DNA of 64,000 nt from Lathyrus oleraceus. Its lineage: Eukaryota > Streptophyta > Magnoliopsida > Fabales > Fabaceae. The position numbers and the translations under genes are program-made. The stretch lies in assembly GCF_024323335.1 (NCBI RefSeq), contig NC_066579.1, positions 240,721,652 to 240,785,651 of the forward strand, written 5' to 3'. The notes beneath the pieces were generated by a model that was not told the DNA's origin, did no database searches, and saw only the letters and a list, made by a program, of their open reading frames with translations. Of the stretch, positions 23,652 through 36,422 are shown in pieces (position 1 is the stretch's first letter; every line of letters starts with the position of its first letter).

Positions 23652-24706
23652 TGTAAGAACAAGATTATGTGTCTACAATTAATCTCTAAGATTTTGGTGA
23701 TAACAAAGGATGAAATAAATTGGTACCCTAACAAATTTATCTAAGTGTACAGGACTCTACTCAAAAAGAGGTTAGATAAACATATATCATATACACACGC
23801 AAGTCCAGAATGACCACTTAGAAGGTATTCAAGCAGAAGCTATGACTCTAAACAAAGGAAGTGTAGAAAGCTCAACGAAGAAAGAGATATCAGACACTCT
23901 GAGTTTGAAGAGCGCACTATAGGGTATGATGATCCCCCACTCTGATGCAATCAGTATCAGGAAGACATCAAGAACCTCTGAAGTCAATTAGCCTTCAACA
24001 ACCTTCTGAAGATGCACATGCTGAACAGAAACTCTGATCTCTGCACTCTGATTCAGAAACAGTCAATAAAGACCTAACTATGAAGTCTTTCACTTATGGA
24101 AAGAATCTATTTTTGGAAGAAAGTTAACGCACCCCAAACTGCTATGGAAAAAACAAAGATATTAATTACAATAAACGTCCATCATTGCCAAGACTCTTTT
24201 TATCCAACAGTCTCTTCAACAAAACCCCTATATATAGGATGGATCATCTTCACAAAGATCAACGAAACATACGAGAATACTAAAACCAATCTCAAATTCC
24301 TTATTCATTCTCCTTCACACAAGTTGTTGCTCTAAAGTGTGAACCATCCTTCTGTTATTATTTTGTGTACTTCTGCTTACCTAGAAGCACTAAGCACATA
24401 ATTGTATTTTTCATTAAACTGCTGAATTTTCCTCAAGTGACTTGTGAAGTCTGTAAACTTGAGAGAACTATGAGATCTTTGTCTTCTTAGACGCTCATAT
24501 TGTAATCTTTCAAGATTAGTGGATTAAGTCTTTGTTGAAGGCGAAATCACCTTGGCCGGGTGGACTGGAGTAGCTTTGAATTTCAAGCAAACCAGGATAA
24601 ACTTCTATTTTGATAACTTTACTTTTTCGCGTGTGTTCTATCTGTAAAAGTTTTTATTATTCGTTAAAACAATTCAAACCCCACTTCTTGCTTTTCTCAA
24701 CCTTCA
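23652..24706 (+). repeat. SIRE-type copia 3' LTR
   Basis: 1,055 bp from TGTAAGAACAAG (after the PPT) to CTCAACCTTCA. The last 807 bp match the 5' LTR without net length change; the first 248 bp are absent from the 5' copy. A TATA-like CCTATATATAGG lies near 24,227. Confidence 0.9.
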
Positions 24707-24779
24707 GATAGATCTAACGTTGTCATTGGCACAAGGAGTGCAGCGGAAGAAGGTAACTATTAACTTCCTTGTAATTTCG

Positions 24780-27700
24780 TTTATAAGTGCATCAAAGGTA
24801 TCCTGGGGAGATCCTTCTTGGAAAAGCTAAATGCGGTGGCTTCCCTATTCCACCTTAGGATAAAATACCAGTACATGGAAGGGAGGCCAACCGTAAATAG
24901 TGTCGACCTTGAGGAAGCAAGAGGGATCAAATAAATTATCCTAAAAGACATTCCCTCATCATCGGAAGAAGTAGATGAATGCTCGGGGTATCAATATGTT
25001 TGATTTTGACACTCACGAGGATGAATTTGGGCCCGTCCCATATGGTGAGTTTAAGACCATCTAGCTTGGTGATAATCCTGCATGATCGATGATGATGGGA
25101 TCCAGGCTTCCCCTAGAGGTAAGATCCACATTAATTGAATACCTTCAAGCCAATGTTGATTGTTTTTCTATATCACCATATGAGATGCCCGACATCAACC
25201 CCACAGTGGCCTACCATAAACTGAACGCCGAACACGGCGCATACTACATCTCTCAGCAGTGAAGACGGAAATCCTCAGAGAAAGGTGAAGCCACCATGAG
25301 TACAGTGGAAGTCCTATTAGATGCAAGATTTATTTCTATGTGAAGTATACAAAATGGTTGTCGAACATCTCTCTAATGAAGAAAGGCTCTAGGAAGTGAA
25401 GGATGCCCAAAAGGACTCTGCCCGCTCCTTAACATCGATAAGTTGTAGACAATTCAGTTGGGTACAAGTTACTATCATTCATGGATTCTTACTCTTGGTA
25501 TAACTAGATACCTATGTTCAGGCCCAACCAGATAAACATAACATTTATAACAGATCAAGCCAATTACCATTATAACGTCATTCCTTTCTGGTTAAAGAAT
25601 GTTGGCGCGGCATATCAAAGGATGATGAATAAGATATTTCAATAGGAGATAGGTGAGACACTGGAAGTGTACATGGATGACATGATTGTAAAATTTGATC
25701 AATAGGAACTACATGCTTAACACCTCTAATGGGTATTCAATAGGGTCTGACAGTATAACATGAGACCCAATCTAGAGAAGTGCACATTCGCAGTAAGAGC
25801 TGGCAAGTTCTTGGGATTCTACCTAACTGAGCGAGGAATTAAAGCAAACCTTGACAAGTGCAAAGCAGTGGTCTAAATGAGCGCTCTGACATCAAAGAAA
25901 GTGGTCTAAAATATGAATGGCATGTTGACTTCTTTAAGCAGGTTAATTTTGAAATCCTCTCAGCACGCATTACCTTTTACAGGTTGTTGAGGAAGGAGGC
26001 AAAATTCTAATGGACTCCCGTATGAGAAGAGACGTTTGAGTCATTAATGAAAACTCTAGACACGTCGTCAGTGCTCACTAGGCTTCTACTGGGAGAAACA
26101 CAATATCATTAATTGGAAGTCGCGAATGAGGCGGTGAGTATCGTCCTCATTAGAGAACCCAACTTCAACCAAAGCCATATACTTCATATCGAAGGCCCTA
26201 GATGGGGAAGAAAAGCAATACCAAAATATTGAGAAAGCACCATTAGCATTGATGACAACATCTTGTAAGCTCAGAAGGTATTTCCTCACACATTCCATAA
26301 CCGTTTAGACAAATTTTCCCTTGAAACAAGTGCTTTATCGATCAAATCTAGATGGACATCTTACAAAATAGACCATGGAGTTGTCAGAGTTTGAGGTATC
26401 TTTCTAAGCAAGGAAACAATTTAAGGCTCAATTATTCATTGACTTCTTGGCTGAAACAACCCCCATACCCCCGGAGCCAGATCGCACATGGGTAATATTC
26501 ACGGATAAATCGTCTAAAAGCCGAGGAATTGGTGTCGGTGTGATATTAGAGAATAACTTTGGGCTCGTAGTAGAAATTTTCTTGAGATTCGAGTTCTCAA
26601 CCACCAATAATCAAGCGGAGTATAAAACGTGATTGTAGGAATGACCTTAGCTGAAAAAATGGGGGGAAATCATATTAAGCTGATAACGGACTCCTAATTG
26701 GTCGTCTCTTAGATAAGAGGGGAGTCCCAAGTTAAAGACCCACTACTGCCATGATGCCTCAAGCTCTCTACTGAAAAGTTAGAATAATTTAAAGAATTTG
26801 AAATTGCTCATGTTCCACAGGAAGAAAACACTTGCGTCGACGTACTATCCTTGTTAGCTAGCACAAGGATCCTCGAGATCAATCACTCTTTTTTTCATAA
26901 GACCAAGAAAATCCTAAGCATCGATCGAGTCCCGAGGGAAATAATGTTATCCATATGATGCACTGCCTCTTCATCCTATATGTCCCCAATACAAGAGTAT
27001 ATTGAGCTAGGGAGTCTCCCGTCGGACTCATCAAAAGTTACCCTAAAGATAGAAGGGCTGGTAAGTATACTGTGATTGGAGGAACTTTGTATAAAAGAGG
27101 CTTATCTACAACCATGTTAAGGTTCCTATGGAAGGAAGAAGGCGTTTATACCCTTTTAAAAGTACATGAGGGGATATCCGTGCAGCATCTTGGGGCCCAT
27201 GTTTTAGCCAAAAATATTCTAAGGGCACGGTATTTCTGGCCAACCATGGTTCGTGACACCGAGGAATACATGAGAATGTGCGACCAATGTCAACAGCATG
27301 GGGATGTCTTTGACGCTCCATCTACAGAGTTCTATGTTCTCACATCACCGTAGTCATTTATATAATGGAGATTGAATATCCTCAGCCCACCATCGGGGCA
27401 ACTTAAGTATTTAATTGTAGCCATAGACTATTTTACCAATTGGGTCGAGGCAGAAGCACTAGCAAACATTACTCTAGCGAATGTCCTAAAATTCTTCAAA
27501 AAAAACATATTGGCCAGGTTTTTGGGTGTCCCCTAAGCCACTGTGATGGATAATCGAACGAATTTCATTGATAAAAGGTTAAAAAGCCTATTGGAGGAGT
27601 TGAAAGTCACACAACACTTCACTTTGGTAGTACACCCTTAGACGAACGAGCAAGTCGAAGCAGCCAACCGGGTGCTAGTTAGAGTCCTAAAGCAAAGACT

Positions 27701-28160
27701 TAAAGAGGCCAAGGGTAACTAAGCTGACACACTTCTGCACCTCTTGTGGGATTACGTACAACTCCCCCATCCGAACACAAGATAAACTCCTTTACGACTT
27801 AGATACGGTATATAAACGGTCATTCTAGTGGAGACTAAAAAGATGAGTCATAGGAAGACTAACCTTTTTCCGGTAGAGGATAACAATAGAGCAGTTAGGG
27901 AAGAAGTTGACCTTTTATAAGATAGAAGAGTGATATATGCCTTCATCAGCACAATCGTCAAATAAACCACAACCTCCAGGTACAACCAACGTATCCAACC
28001 AAAAGAATTCCATACAGGGGATTTGGTGCTTTAAGAGCCGACATATGAGAGAAAAATGGCTAAGATGGCAAGCTTGCATCAAATTGAGAAGAACCATATC
28101 GGGTGCGTACAAGCACCATGAAATGAACCTACATCTTGGAGTCATTTGTAGGAGAAGAGG
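24780..28160 (+). pseudogene. Tat-type pol relic: protease, RT, RNase H, integrase
   Basis: Pieces in changing frames with many stops. About 24,820-24,930: protease C-terminal part (EKLNAVASLFHLRIKYQ-like). About 25,490-25,880: RT with LEVYMDDMIVK and GKFLGFYLTERGIKAN. About 26,440-26,880: RNase H (RTWVIFTDKSSKSRGIGVGV, NNQAEYKT), the type carried by Tat elements. About 27,070-27,350: integrase finger (MCDQCQQHGD). About 27,400-27,800: integrase core (IVAIDYFTNWVEAEALANIT, VEAANRVLVR). Integrase C-terminal remnants reach about 28,160. No functional product is possible. Confidence 0.85.
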
Positions 28161-28220
28161 TACCGAGGGTATGGAACATCGCCAAACTAGGTACCGAGGA
28201 TTTGGAACATCACCAAACTA
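28157..28220 (+). repeat. 32-bp tandem duplication
   Basis: GGTACCGAGG...GGAACATCxCCAAACTA occurs twice in direct succession at the end of the integrase relic, with few differences. Confidence 0.8.
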
Positions 28221-28398
28221 AAATGGTATAACAGTTAAAAAACTATGTATTTATTTGTTCCATTCTTTTCCATGAAACAAATTGACATATTTATAAATGA
28301 AAATACTTTTATTTTATCGTTTTGTATCTTCCTTTCTGTCCTTCTCTATTTCTAGGTTACAAGAAACAAAAAATATTAAGCACATTTCTGCATAATTA

Positions 28399-28416
28399 CC
28401 CCCCCCCCCCCCCCCC
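28399..28416 (+). repeat. Poly-C run (18 C)
   Basis: Eighteen consecutive C in the region downstream of the integrase relic. It could be a sequencing or assembly weak spot, or a decayed tract. Confidence 0.9.
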
Positions 28417-28799
28417 TCCTCCTTCGGAACTATCCACTTTAAGGGTGTAGGTGGTGGAGTCTGAAGACGTCCACCTCGATTCGAGTCATAACTTAGGGGA
28501 AAGGATGATAATCCTACCCATGGTCGGGGACGTTCCTCTATGAAGCATAGCTCTCGTATGTAATTTCAAAGTTATGACTATGTTTAACCAATCCCCACTA
28601 AGGGAAAGGTGTCGCGCGAAGCAAACGAAGTGCATAATAGTGAAATCTAAATACAACACATACATATTGAAAAAAAATGTCATTTAATCTACATAAAAAT
28701 AACATATCATAAAAACTAAGTTATGGCGAAAAGTTTAAAAGAACTATAAGCATCTCCAATTCGCCCACCACATTCTTAAAGGCGTTCACTCCAGACTGT

Positions 28800-30115
28800 C
28801 ATTGGAAAGATCCAATAGTTGTTTATCCAGACGAGCACACTCCTCATGGAAAGCCTCAAACTTCCTAGAATGGGTGTTTTTATCTTACTCAAGCTCCACC
28901 TCAACCGTTTGGACACTCGAAGATGAGGCCTTAAACATATCATATGATTTATGGGAACTAGTCTTCTCTTTCTCAGGTGGGCCCTTGATTTTAGCCACTC
29001 GGTCGACCAAGGTCATAGGATAGCCATGCAGTCTCTCACCTCTTCTAGGGGAGAAAATATTTGATCTAGACAGTGGCACAAATCATAAGACTCCCTCTCG
29101 AATATGGAAACTTTGCATAACGAGCCTTCGAAGACTCAACCTCTTGAGAAGAAGCATCCGGGAGCAGAAGTTCCTCATGACTGAAAGAAAACTGAGCCTT
29201 AAGGAAGGCTGCTTGCAATAGATGAAAGGATGACTCTGCCAATAAGCCATATTTGCCTATTTTGGAGAGGGTGCATGTGTGGGTGTAGTCTTCAGCAGAC
29301 ACATAATCTTTCATCTTTGTCATGGCCCAAGGCAGTTCACCAAATAACATAGGGGGAAATAGGATAGGAGTAATCCCATCTCTTTACGACAAGTGGATAG
29401 CTGGAGCAGACTCGAGATGCTTCGACCTTTTAGTAGGACTCCCCCATATGATCATCTTACCCCTATCCCTTTGGACCCAGCCAAGGTAGACCTATCATGG
29501 TTCATGTTGCTTTGGTGCTTTGAGGCCATCTAAGCAGCCACAAGGATTCTTCCTATAGGGGGCTCCAGATTCTTACGCAAATGCAATATGAGCAACTCAA
29601 TCCTTCTCCTTCTTGAGTGTGTCTAAAAAGGGTGGAATCAAAAAAAAAAGATGTGGTATAAGCTCACAAACCATAAATAACGCAAAAGTATAGTAAGTAC
29701 CAAAGATAGCCTTCCTCTCCTCAACGGATTTTGAATCAGTGATATCCTCATAATGTATATCCTCGACAGAAAAGGAAAACAAAGTCGCCTTCATGGTCCT
29801 CTTCGCATCAGTAAGGGCATTGAACATAAACCGCCTCTAAAAAGTTGTCCAAAGACTATAATCGTCCCATTCGTTCGACCCACACTACTGACTCTGAAGC
29901 AGGGTTCAGAATGGTGAAAAATACCGCATGGGCATGAGGGGAAATGGGAGAGGCCAAGTAGTCAGATTTGAACTTTTTCCAAATTTTTGTGTAAATGCGG
30001 AAGACTTTATTGTTAGCCCGAAAAAAAGAAAAGAGACCATAACCTGATTCTTTGTGGGAAAGGGGTTTACATGAAAGAGGTGGAAGAAGAGGTTCTTGGA
30101 AGCTGAACCCATGTC
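28800..30115 (-). pseudogene. Antisense ORF relic of the Tat element
   Basis: On the minus strand, broken frames read FHLFHVNPFPTKNQVMVSF and then, in another frame, a block with NKVFRIYTKIWKKFKSDY near 30,000. Further pieces follow at 29,597-29,827 and 29,066-29,350, and a possible end at 28,885. The N-terminal pattern resembles the plant 'putative gypsy type transposon' domain found in ORFs that Retand/Grande-type elements carry opposite to gag-pol. Its position, downstream of integrase and antisense, supports this. Function of such ORFs is unknown. I am unsure of the exact limits. Confidence 0.5.
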
Positions 30116-31042
30116 CCTCTGGTAATCACACTATTACTAAAATACACTCACAAAGGCCTAAGCAACATAATGAATTTGCAAAGTAAGCATACAAAAATGA
30201 CCTAGTACTTCTTTCTCGAAAGAAGTTAACGTAAGTCAGATGCCAACTTCTGGAAGATATAATCATAAAAAGGAATAAAGCACATTTCAAACTTGTTGCA
30301 TACCTGTTTGTCTGCAGGGATTACCGAGATCATCCAATCTAAAGATGATCCCGCCTAGAAGGAGTCTTCACCCACAACAGTTTCCTTGGAGTATAGGGAA
30401 AGTGTCTCTGAGTACTAAAGGTTCACCCATGAATAATCATCCATGTTGGACACCTCCATCTACTCCTCTAATTGAGAAAATCATGCATCTACGTTACAAG
30501 GTAAACAAGGTTGTTCAACAACAATAATGCCTCGACGTGAAGGGCTTGCCCCAAGAGACTGAATGGAGCAACCCATTTCTCACGCTGATATGTCAAACCG
30601 GACATGACCCCAGTTATACTCATTGCGATTCAAAGAGGTCGGGCAAATGATGGTATCACTCATATGCGAATTATTGTTATCACTAGAAATATTCCAACCC
30701 TAATCCAAAGTCACCTTAAGGCATATCTGAAGCGAGGATAAGGAAGTTCCGTCCATAAAGAAGTTCTACAAATGTGAGGTTCTCCACTCCCGTAGATGAT
30801 GAAGATTATTCGTTGTTAAGCTCGAGAGCATTGTTTATGAGCGCCTCCCCTGAGTTGACTATGATAATACGTGAAAAAATACAATGATGTACTTTTAAAG
30901 GAGAAAATAAGAGAAGACGAGATCATAGATAAATAAGTAACAAATTCCTAATGCTTGAACAAAAGAACTGGTAGTGAAACCCAGAAAGAAGAAATGAGCA
31001 TGGAGTAGCAGGAAAGGGAAAAGAGACCTTAGGGGAAAAGCA
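30116..31042. other. Tat element 3' region, no gene seen
   Basis: Non-coding, no clear motif. It ends at the insertion point of the chromovirus LTR (TGTAACACC at 31,043) and probably continued into what is now 38,949-39,300. Confidence 0.5.
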
Positions 31043-33606
31043 TGTAACACCCCGAATTTGATTAATTAATTTAACTGAATTGTTTAGAGCTTTATTTGAT
31101 TAATTGGTGTTTCAAATTATTTGACGTATGATTGAGGGGGTAAATGTCATTGAGTAGAGGTAGAGAGGGTAAGAGCTTGGAATGATTTTTTAGAAATTAA
31201 TTGGAATTTTAATTAATTATTAGAATAAAAAGTATTTTATAAATAGTATTTTATTTCAATTAATTAATTAAATAATAAAATGATGGAATTGATTCATTTG
31301 TGAGAATTGGAGGAAATAAGGGGTAAAAATATAGAAGCTATTATTGAGTTGGTGAAATTTCATAATTAGACAAAGTGGTGAGGGATTATATATTCTAAAA
31401 GTAGGGAAAGAGTTGGGATTTTAGAAAATATTTAGACACGTAGAAAATAGGCAAAAGAGAGGAAGAGGAGCATGCTAAGAAATTGAGGAGAGAACTCAAG
31501 AAGCTACACAAATCATCATCAGTTGCTGAAGATCTAAGGTAAGGGGGAGAAAGGGATACCAATCTAGTTATTTTACATGATATGGTTGAGATGAGAGGTC
31601 CTTACTCTCTTTAGGGAAATTGGAATGTGATTGATTATGAATTTCTATGATGTTTTGATGTTATTGGCTGTTTTGGTGATGAAATTTGTATGTCTACATA
31701 TGCACTATTTTATGTTTTGAGATGTTAAATGTTTTCCACTATGTTTTAGGGTTTGAGAGGTTTGGGGTAAACATGAATTGATGATATTGAATGATTTTGT
31801 TGATTATAATATGTGATATATTATGAAATTTGTGTTTTAATCACTTAATAAGCATAGTATGTCAAATTATGAGATCAAAGGTTTTTACGCAATCAAAAAT
31901 GGAGGTTCGGAAGGTCTCCAACAGTGAAAATTGTGTTTTTTTTGTTCTTGTACAGTGGTAATCGGTTATCGCGTGTTGTGTACCCGGTTAGAGTTGTATT
32001 GGTGGTTTTGTTTAGATTTTTGTGAATGTAACCGGTTACGAGTTTTGGTGTAACCGATTACAGCTGCTGTGTTTTCCAGAAATTGATTTTTCGTTTCCAA
32101 CTATTTTCGTTGTAACTTGAGTTTCGTGACTCAGATTGAGGCATGGTTTAAAGCGTTGGAAATTAACGCACAAAGCTATCATATGGTGAAGCTTGGTTAA
32201 CTTTTTGAATTATAATTATGTGCCTAATGTTTCAATGTTGGTGTTGACTTGTGTGATCAGTTAGCGAATCGTTATGGTTATATGATGATGTGTTGTTGTG
32301 TTGGTGAAGTAACATGAATAAATGCTTATGAATGTAAATTTGTTGATTTACTGTTGTTGGTTATTGGTTATTAATGTTGTGACATGGATTTCTTGTTACG
32401 TGTGATAGATGATGTGATGCATAAATGATGAGATGTGTATGGGGATCCTTTTGGTGAACCTTTTTGTGATAATGCATGTTGATGAGAGTCACGCATCATA
32501 ATTTATGGGCTTCGGTCCAGTTTTGGTGTGCTCTGGTCCGATGGTATGGATCGGGAGCGAGTAATAAGTTCTACTGAGGAACTAGTGAAGCTTTACCTAT
32601 GGTGATGGTAATGAAATTTGGTGTGCTCTGATTCGGTGGTATGAATCGAGAGTGAGTAGCTAGTTCTAGTGAGGAACTAATAAAGTGTTACCTATGGTGA
32701 TGGTAACGAACTTTGGTGTGCTCTGGTCCTATGGTGTGGCTGAGGAGCGAGTGTCGGTTTCATGTGGGAAAATCGGTGAAGCATTTCCTATGGTGATGCT
32801 AACGATTTGGTGTGCTCTGGTCCTATGATGGGGATCGGGAGATAGATAAACCTGAGTATTCATGAATGGTACCGCATGCATAATGAGTCAATTGTGGAGT
32901 ACATTTGCATATATGAGTACATTTGCATATATGATTGCATGTGTTGGTTTTTCATGATGCTTATGATTAGATGTGATTGTGTGGTTGCTATCATGAATTG
33001 GGTTTGAGAATATATTGTTGATAGTTGTGTAATGAATGTGTACTTGATGTGGGTTATCTACCTTAGCATTTTTTACATTGTTTATATTGGTTTTTTGTTA
33101 CTCACCCCATCTGTTTGATTGTTGCCTTTACATGAGCATCATGCAGATACTCAGGAGTAGCATTGCTGAAGTAAATGGAAGGTAGCTTTTAGAGTGGCTT
33201 CTAATAGTTTGTCGTTTTCTTTAGTAGGTCTTGCTCTAGTCATGTAATATCGGGCAGAGAACGTTTGCTTTCACTTCTTTTGTTTAGTTGAAGTTGTTAT
33301 TTATGTTTGATGAGATTTCAAAGATGTGGCAAGTTGAATATTATAACTCTTTTTGTTTCTTTATGAAAGTTGAAGTTTATGAGACTAAACAGCATGGGTT
33401 AAAATTATTATGTTTAATCGATTTAATAATGATTCTTCTGTGATGATACCCTAAGTGAAGGTGAGGATGCGATGAAAGATGTTATGCGAATTGATGTAAC
33501 ATGTGTTACGGAGCATGATTTGTTTTTGATGTGTGTGACACCCTAGGTGTTTGTAATTTTTATCAAGTTATGCGTTAAAATTGTATGCGGGGTTTAGGGT
33601 GTTACA
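31043..33606 (+). repeat. Chromovirus 5' LTR (2,564 bp)
   Basis: Starts TGTAACACCCCGAATTTG and ends GGGTGTTACA; matches 36,423-38,948 along its length. It contains about four copies of a roughly 95-bp repeat beginning GGTGTGCTCTGGTCC (from about 32,524, 32,620, 32,714 and 32,809) and palindromic words of the type GTAACCGGTTAC near 31,960-32,060. Confidence 0.92.
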
Positions 33607-33609
33607 TAG

Positions 33610-33622
33610 TGGTATCAGAGCA
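33610..33622 (+). promoter_or_regulatory. Primer binding site, tRNA-Met type
   Basis: TGGTATCAGAGCA three bases after the LTR end TGTTACA; complementary to the tRNA-Met 3' end, as in Tekay/Del elements. Confidence 0.9.
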
Positions 33623-33734
33623 GGTTAGTCCATCGGGCCAGGTTTTATAATGTTGATTGTTCCCTGGTATGCGACATGTGTGTGAAACACTGCCGATACT
33701 TATTTGTTTTTCTAATCGCTTATTTGCAGGAGCA

Positions 33735-36390
33735 TGAATGAAACAAGTGAGGGAGAAGTTTCTGCTTCTCTAAGGTGTTTCAGGTGCGGAATATTGGTTT
33801 GGCGTACTGCTAATTACAAGAGTGTGGATTATGGATGAATCAATGTTGTTTTCTGAGTTGTTGAGGAGGAAGATTTGAAGTTCATATCAATGGTCTTGAC
33901 GAGTCAGTGTCATTTCTAGAGTTGGATGCAAGTGATGAGTTGTTTATGTCTGCTAAGCAAGTGGATGAGTTCGTGAAGGAAGATGTTGCAGTGTTTATGA
34001 TATTAACTTCTATGAAGGAGGAGAATAAAGCTATGTTGGACAAGCTACCAATTATGAGTGATTTTCCTGAAGTGTTTCCAGATGATATTAGTGATTTTCC
34101 GCCAGAGTGTGAGGTGGAGTTTTCTATAGAATTAGTGCCTGGTACTAGTCCGGTGTCGATGGCTCCTTATAGGATGTCTTCTTCAGAGCTGGGTTGATTG
34201 AAGAAGCAACCGGAAGATCTACTTGAGAAGAAGTTTGCTCATCTGAGTGTTTTTTCATAGGGTATGTCGATGTTGTTAGTGAAGAAGAAGGACGGTAGTA
34301 TGAGGCTATGTATGGATTACCGATAGTTGAACAAAGTAACTATTAAGGACAAGTATCCACTTCCAAGGATTGATGATTTGATGGATCAGTTGGTGGGTTC
34401 TTGTGTTTTTAGCAAGATAGATTTGTATTTGGGTTATCATCAGATTCGTGTGAAGCCTGAAGATATTCTGAATACTGCTTCCAGAATGAGGTATGGTCAC
34501 TACGAGTACTCGGTAATGTCGTTTGGGGTGGCTAATATGCCTGGAGTGTTCATGGAATACCTGAATAAAATCTTTCATTTGTATTTAGACAAGTTTTTGG
34601 TTGTGTTTATAGATGACATCGTGATATACTCAATGTTTGATGAAGAGCACGTGGAACATATGAGAACTGTATTTCATAAATTAAAATAGAAGCAGTTGTG
34701 CGCAAAGCTTTCCAAGTGCGAGTTCTGGTTTATAGAAGTGAGTTTCCTTAGTCATGTGATTTCTAGTGGCAATATAGCTAAGGATCCATAAAAGGTAGAT
34801 GATATGTTACAATGGGAGACTCCGAAGTGTGTCACTGAGATTAGAAGTTTTCTTAGATTGGCCAGTTAGTACAGGAAGTTCATCGAAGGTTTTTTAAACT
34901 TAGCATTTTCATTGACTTAGTTGACTCGAAAGGGTCAAGTTGAAGTTGATGAGTGGAATTCTTGAAGAGATCAGAGAAGGTCACAAGACTGATGTGGGAT
35001 TGGTTGACCGACTTGTGTTAATCAATCAGAATAAGGGTGGCAACTTCAGAATTGATGAGAATGGCGTGATGAGGTTCAGAGACAGGGTTTTCATACCAAA
35101 TGTACCCGATCTTAAGAAAAGTATTCTTATGGAGGGTCACAGAAATAGGTTGAGTATTCATCATGGTGCCACTAAGATACATCAGAACTTAAAGAAATTA
35201 TTTTTGTGGCCATGAATGAAAAAGGAAGTTGTTAAATTTGTCTATGCTTGTTTGACTTGTCAGGATTCGAAGATTGAATATCAGAGACCATCAGGTCTGA
35301 TGCAACCTTTGAGTATTACAGAGTGGAAGTGAGATAGAATTTCCATGGATTTCATAACAAGTTTATCGAAGACGGCAAAATGTGATTCTATTTAGGTGAT
35401 TGTTGATAGGATGACTAAATCATCTCAATTCATACCGATCAGGATCAACTATACCTTGCAGAAGTTAGTTGAGCTGTATATTGAGAATATTTTTAGTTTG
35501 TATGGTATTCCGTCGAGCAATGTATCAGATAGAGATCTGAGGTTCGCGTCAAGGTTTTGGCATAGTTTGCAAGAAACCTTGGGTACTAAGCTGAAGTTGA
35601 GTTATGCTTATCACCCACTGAATGAAGGGAAAATAGAGAGGACTATCCAATCCTTGGAGGATTTGTTGAGGGCTTGCATGCTATAACAAGGAAGTGTTTG
35701 GGATATATACTTGTTGCTGATTGAGTTCACTTACAATAACAATTTTGATTCGAGTATTGGGATGGACCCATTTGAGGCGTTGTATGGTAGGAGGTGCATG
35801 ACATCTCTGTGTTGGTATGAATCTGGTGAAAGTGTAGTAATTAGACCTGATATTGTGCAACATACTTCTGAGAAGATCAAGATGATCCAAGAGAAGATGA
35901 AAGCTTCGCAGAGTCTCCTAAAGAGTTTTGTGATAATAGGAGAAATGCACTTGAGTTCCAAGAGGGGGGCCATGTGTTTTTTAGGGCTACCCCAGTAACC
36001 GGTGTTGGTCGAGCCTTGAAGTCTGGAAAGCTCACGCCACGCTTTGTTGGTTCATACCAGATCTTGTAGAAGATAGGAGAGATGGCCTATCGGATTGCCT
36101 TGCCACCGCCACATGCTAATCTTCATGATGTGTTTCATGTGTCTCAGTTGAGTAGATACATTCCAGATCCGTCTCATATGATCCAAGTGGACGATATACA
36201 AGTGAGAGAGAACCTGACTTTGGAGGCATCGCCATACAGATAGAGGATCGGGAAGTGAAGTAGTTGTGTGGTAAGGAGATTGCATTGGTGAAGGTAGTGT
36301 GGGGAGGACCAGTTGGTGAAAGCATAACTTGGGAGCTGGAGAGTCAGATGAGAGAGACGTATTCGACTCTGTTTCCTTCAAATAATTTTC
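33735..36390 (+). pseudogene. Chromovirus pol remnant (RT, integrase, chromodomain)
   Basis: A trace of gag near 33,735 (MNETSEGE), then the region before RT (33,907-34,197: LPIMSDFPEVFPDDIS and MAPYRMS). RT follows at 34,270-34,690 ([21 protein letters not shown]). An unusually short stretch follows where RNase H should be, then the integrase finger (35,150-35,280: SIHHGATK ... CLTCQ) and core (35,396-35,998: VSDRDLRF). The C-terminus (36,080-36,390: HDVFHVSQLSRYIPD, then KVVWGGPVGESITWELE) resembles a chromodomain. Numerous stops and frame changes. Confidence 0.87.
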
Positions 36391-36408
36391 TAGGGCGAAA
36401 ATTCTTCC

Positions 36409-36420
36409 AAGTGGGGGAGA
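36409..36420 (+). promoter_or_regulatory. Polypurine tract of the Tekay/Del-type element
   Basis: AAGTGGGGGAGA immediately upstream (two bases) of the second LTR, which starts TGAAACACC. Confidence 0.85.
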
Positions 36421-36422
36421 GT

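Larger units (their letters stand above)
15137..24706 (+). mobile_element. SIRE/Maximus-type Ty1/copia retrotransposon, decayed
   Basis: Plus-strand element: 5' LTR (807 bp, truncated), tRNA-Met-type PBS, gag, protease, integrase, RT, RNase H, a (CT)n run, an env-like ORF, PPT and full 3' LTR (1,055 bp). The copia domain order (integrase before RT), the long post-pol ORF and the AAAAAGGGGGAGA PPT fit the SIRE (Maximus) lineage, abundant in legumes. Many stops and frame changes make it inactive. No matching target-site duplication is present at its ends, in line with loss of the original left end. Confidence 0.9.
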
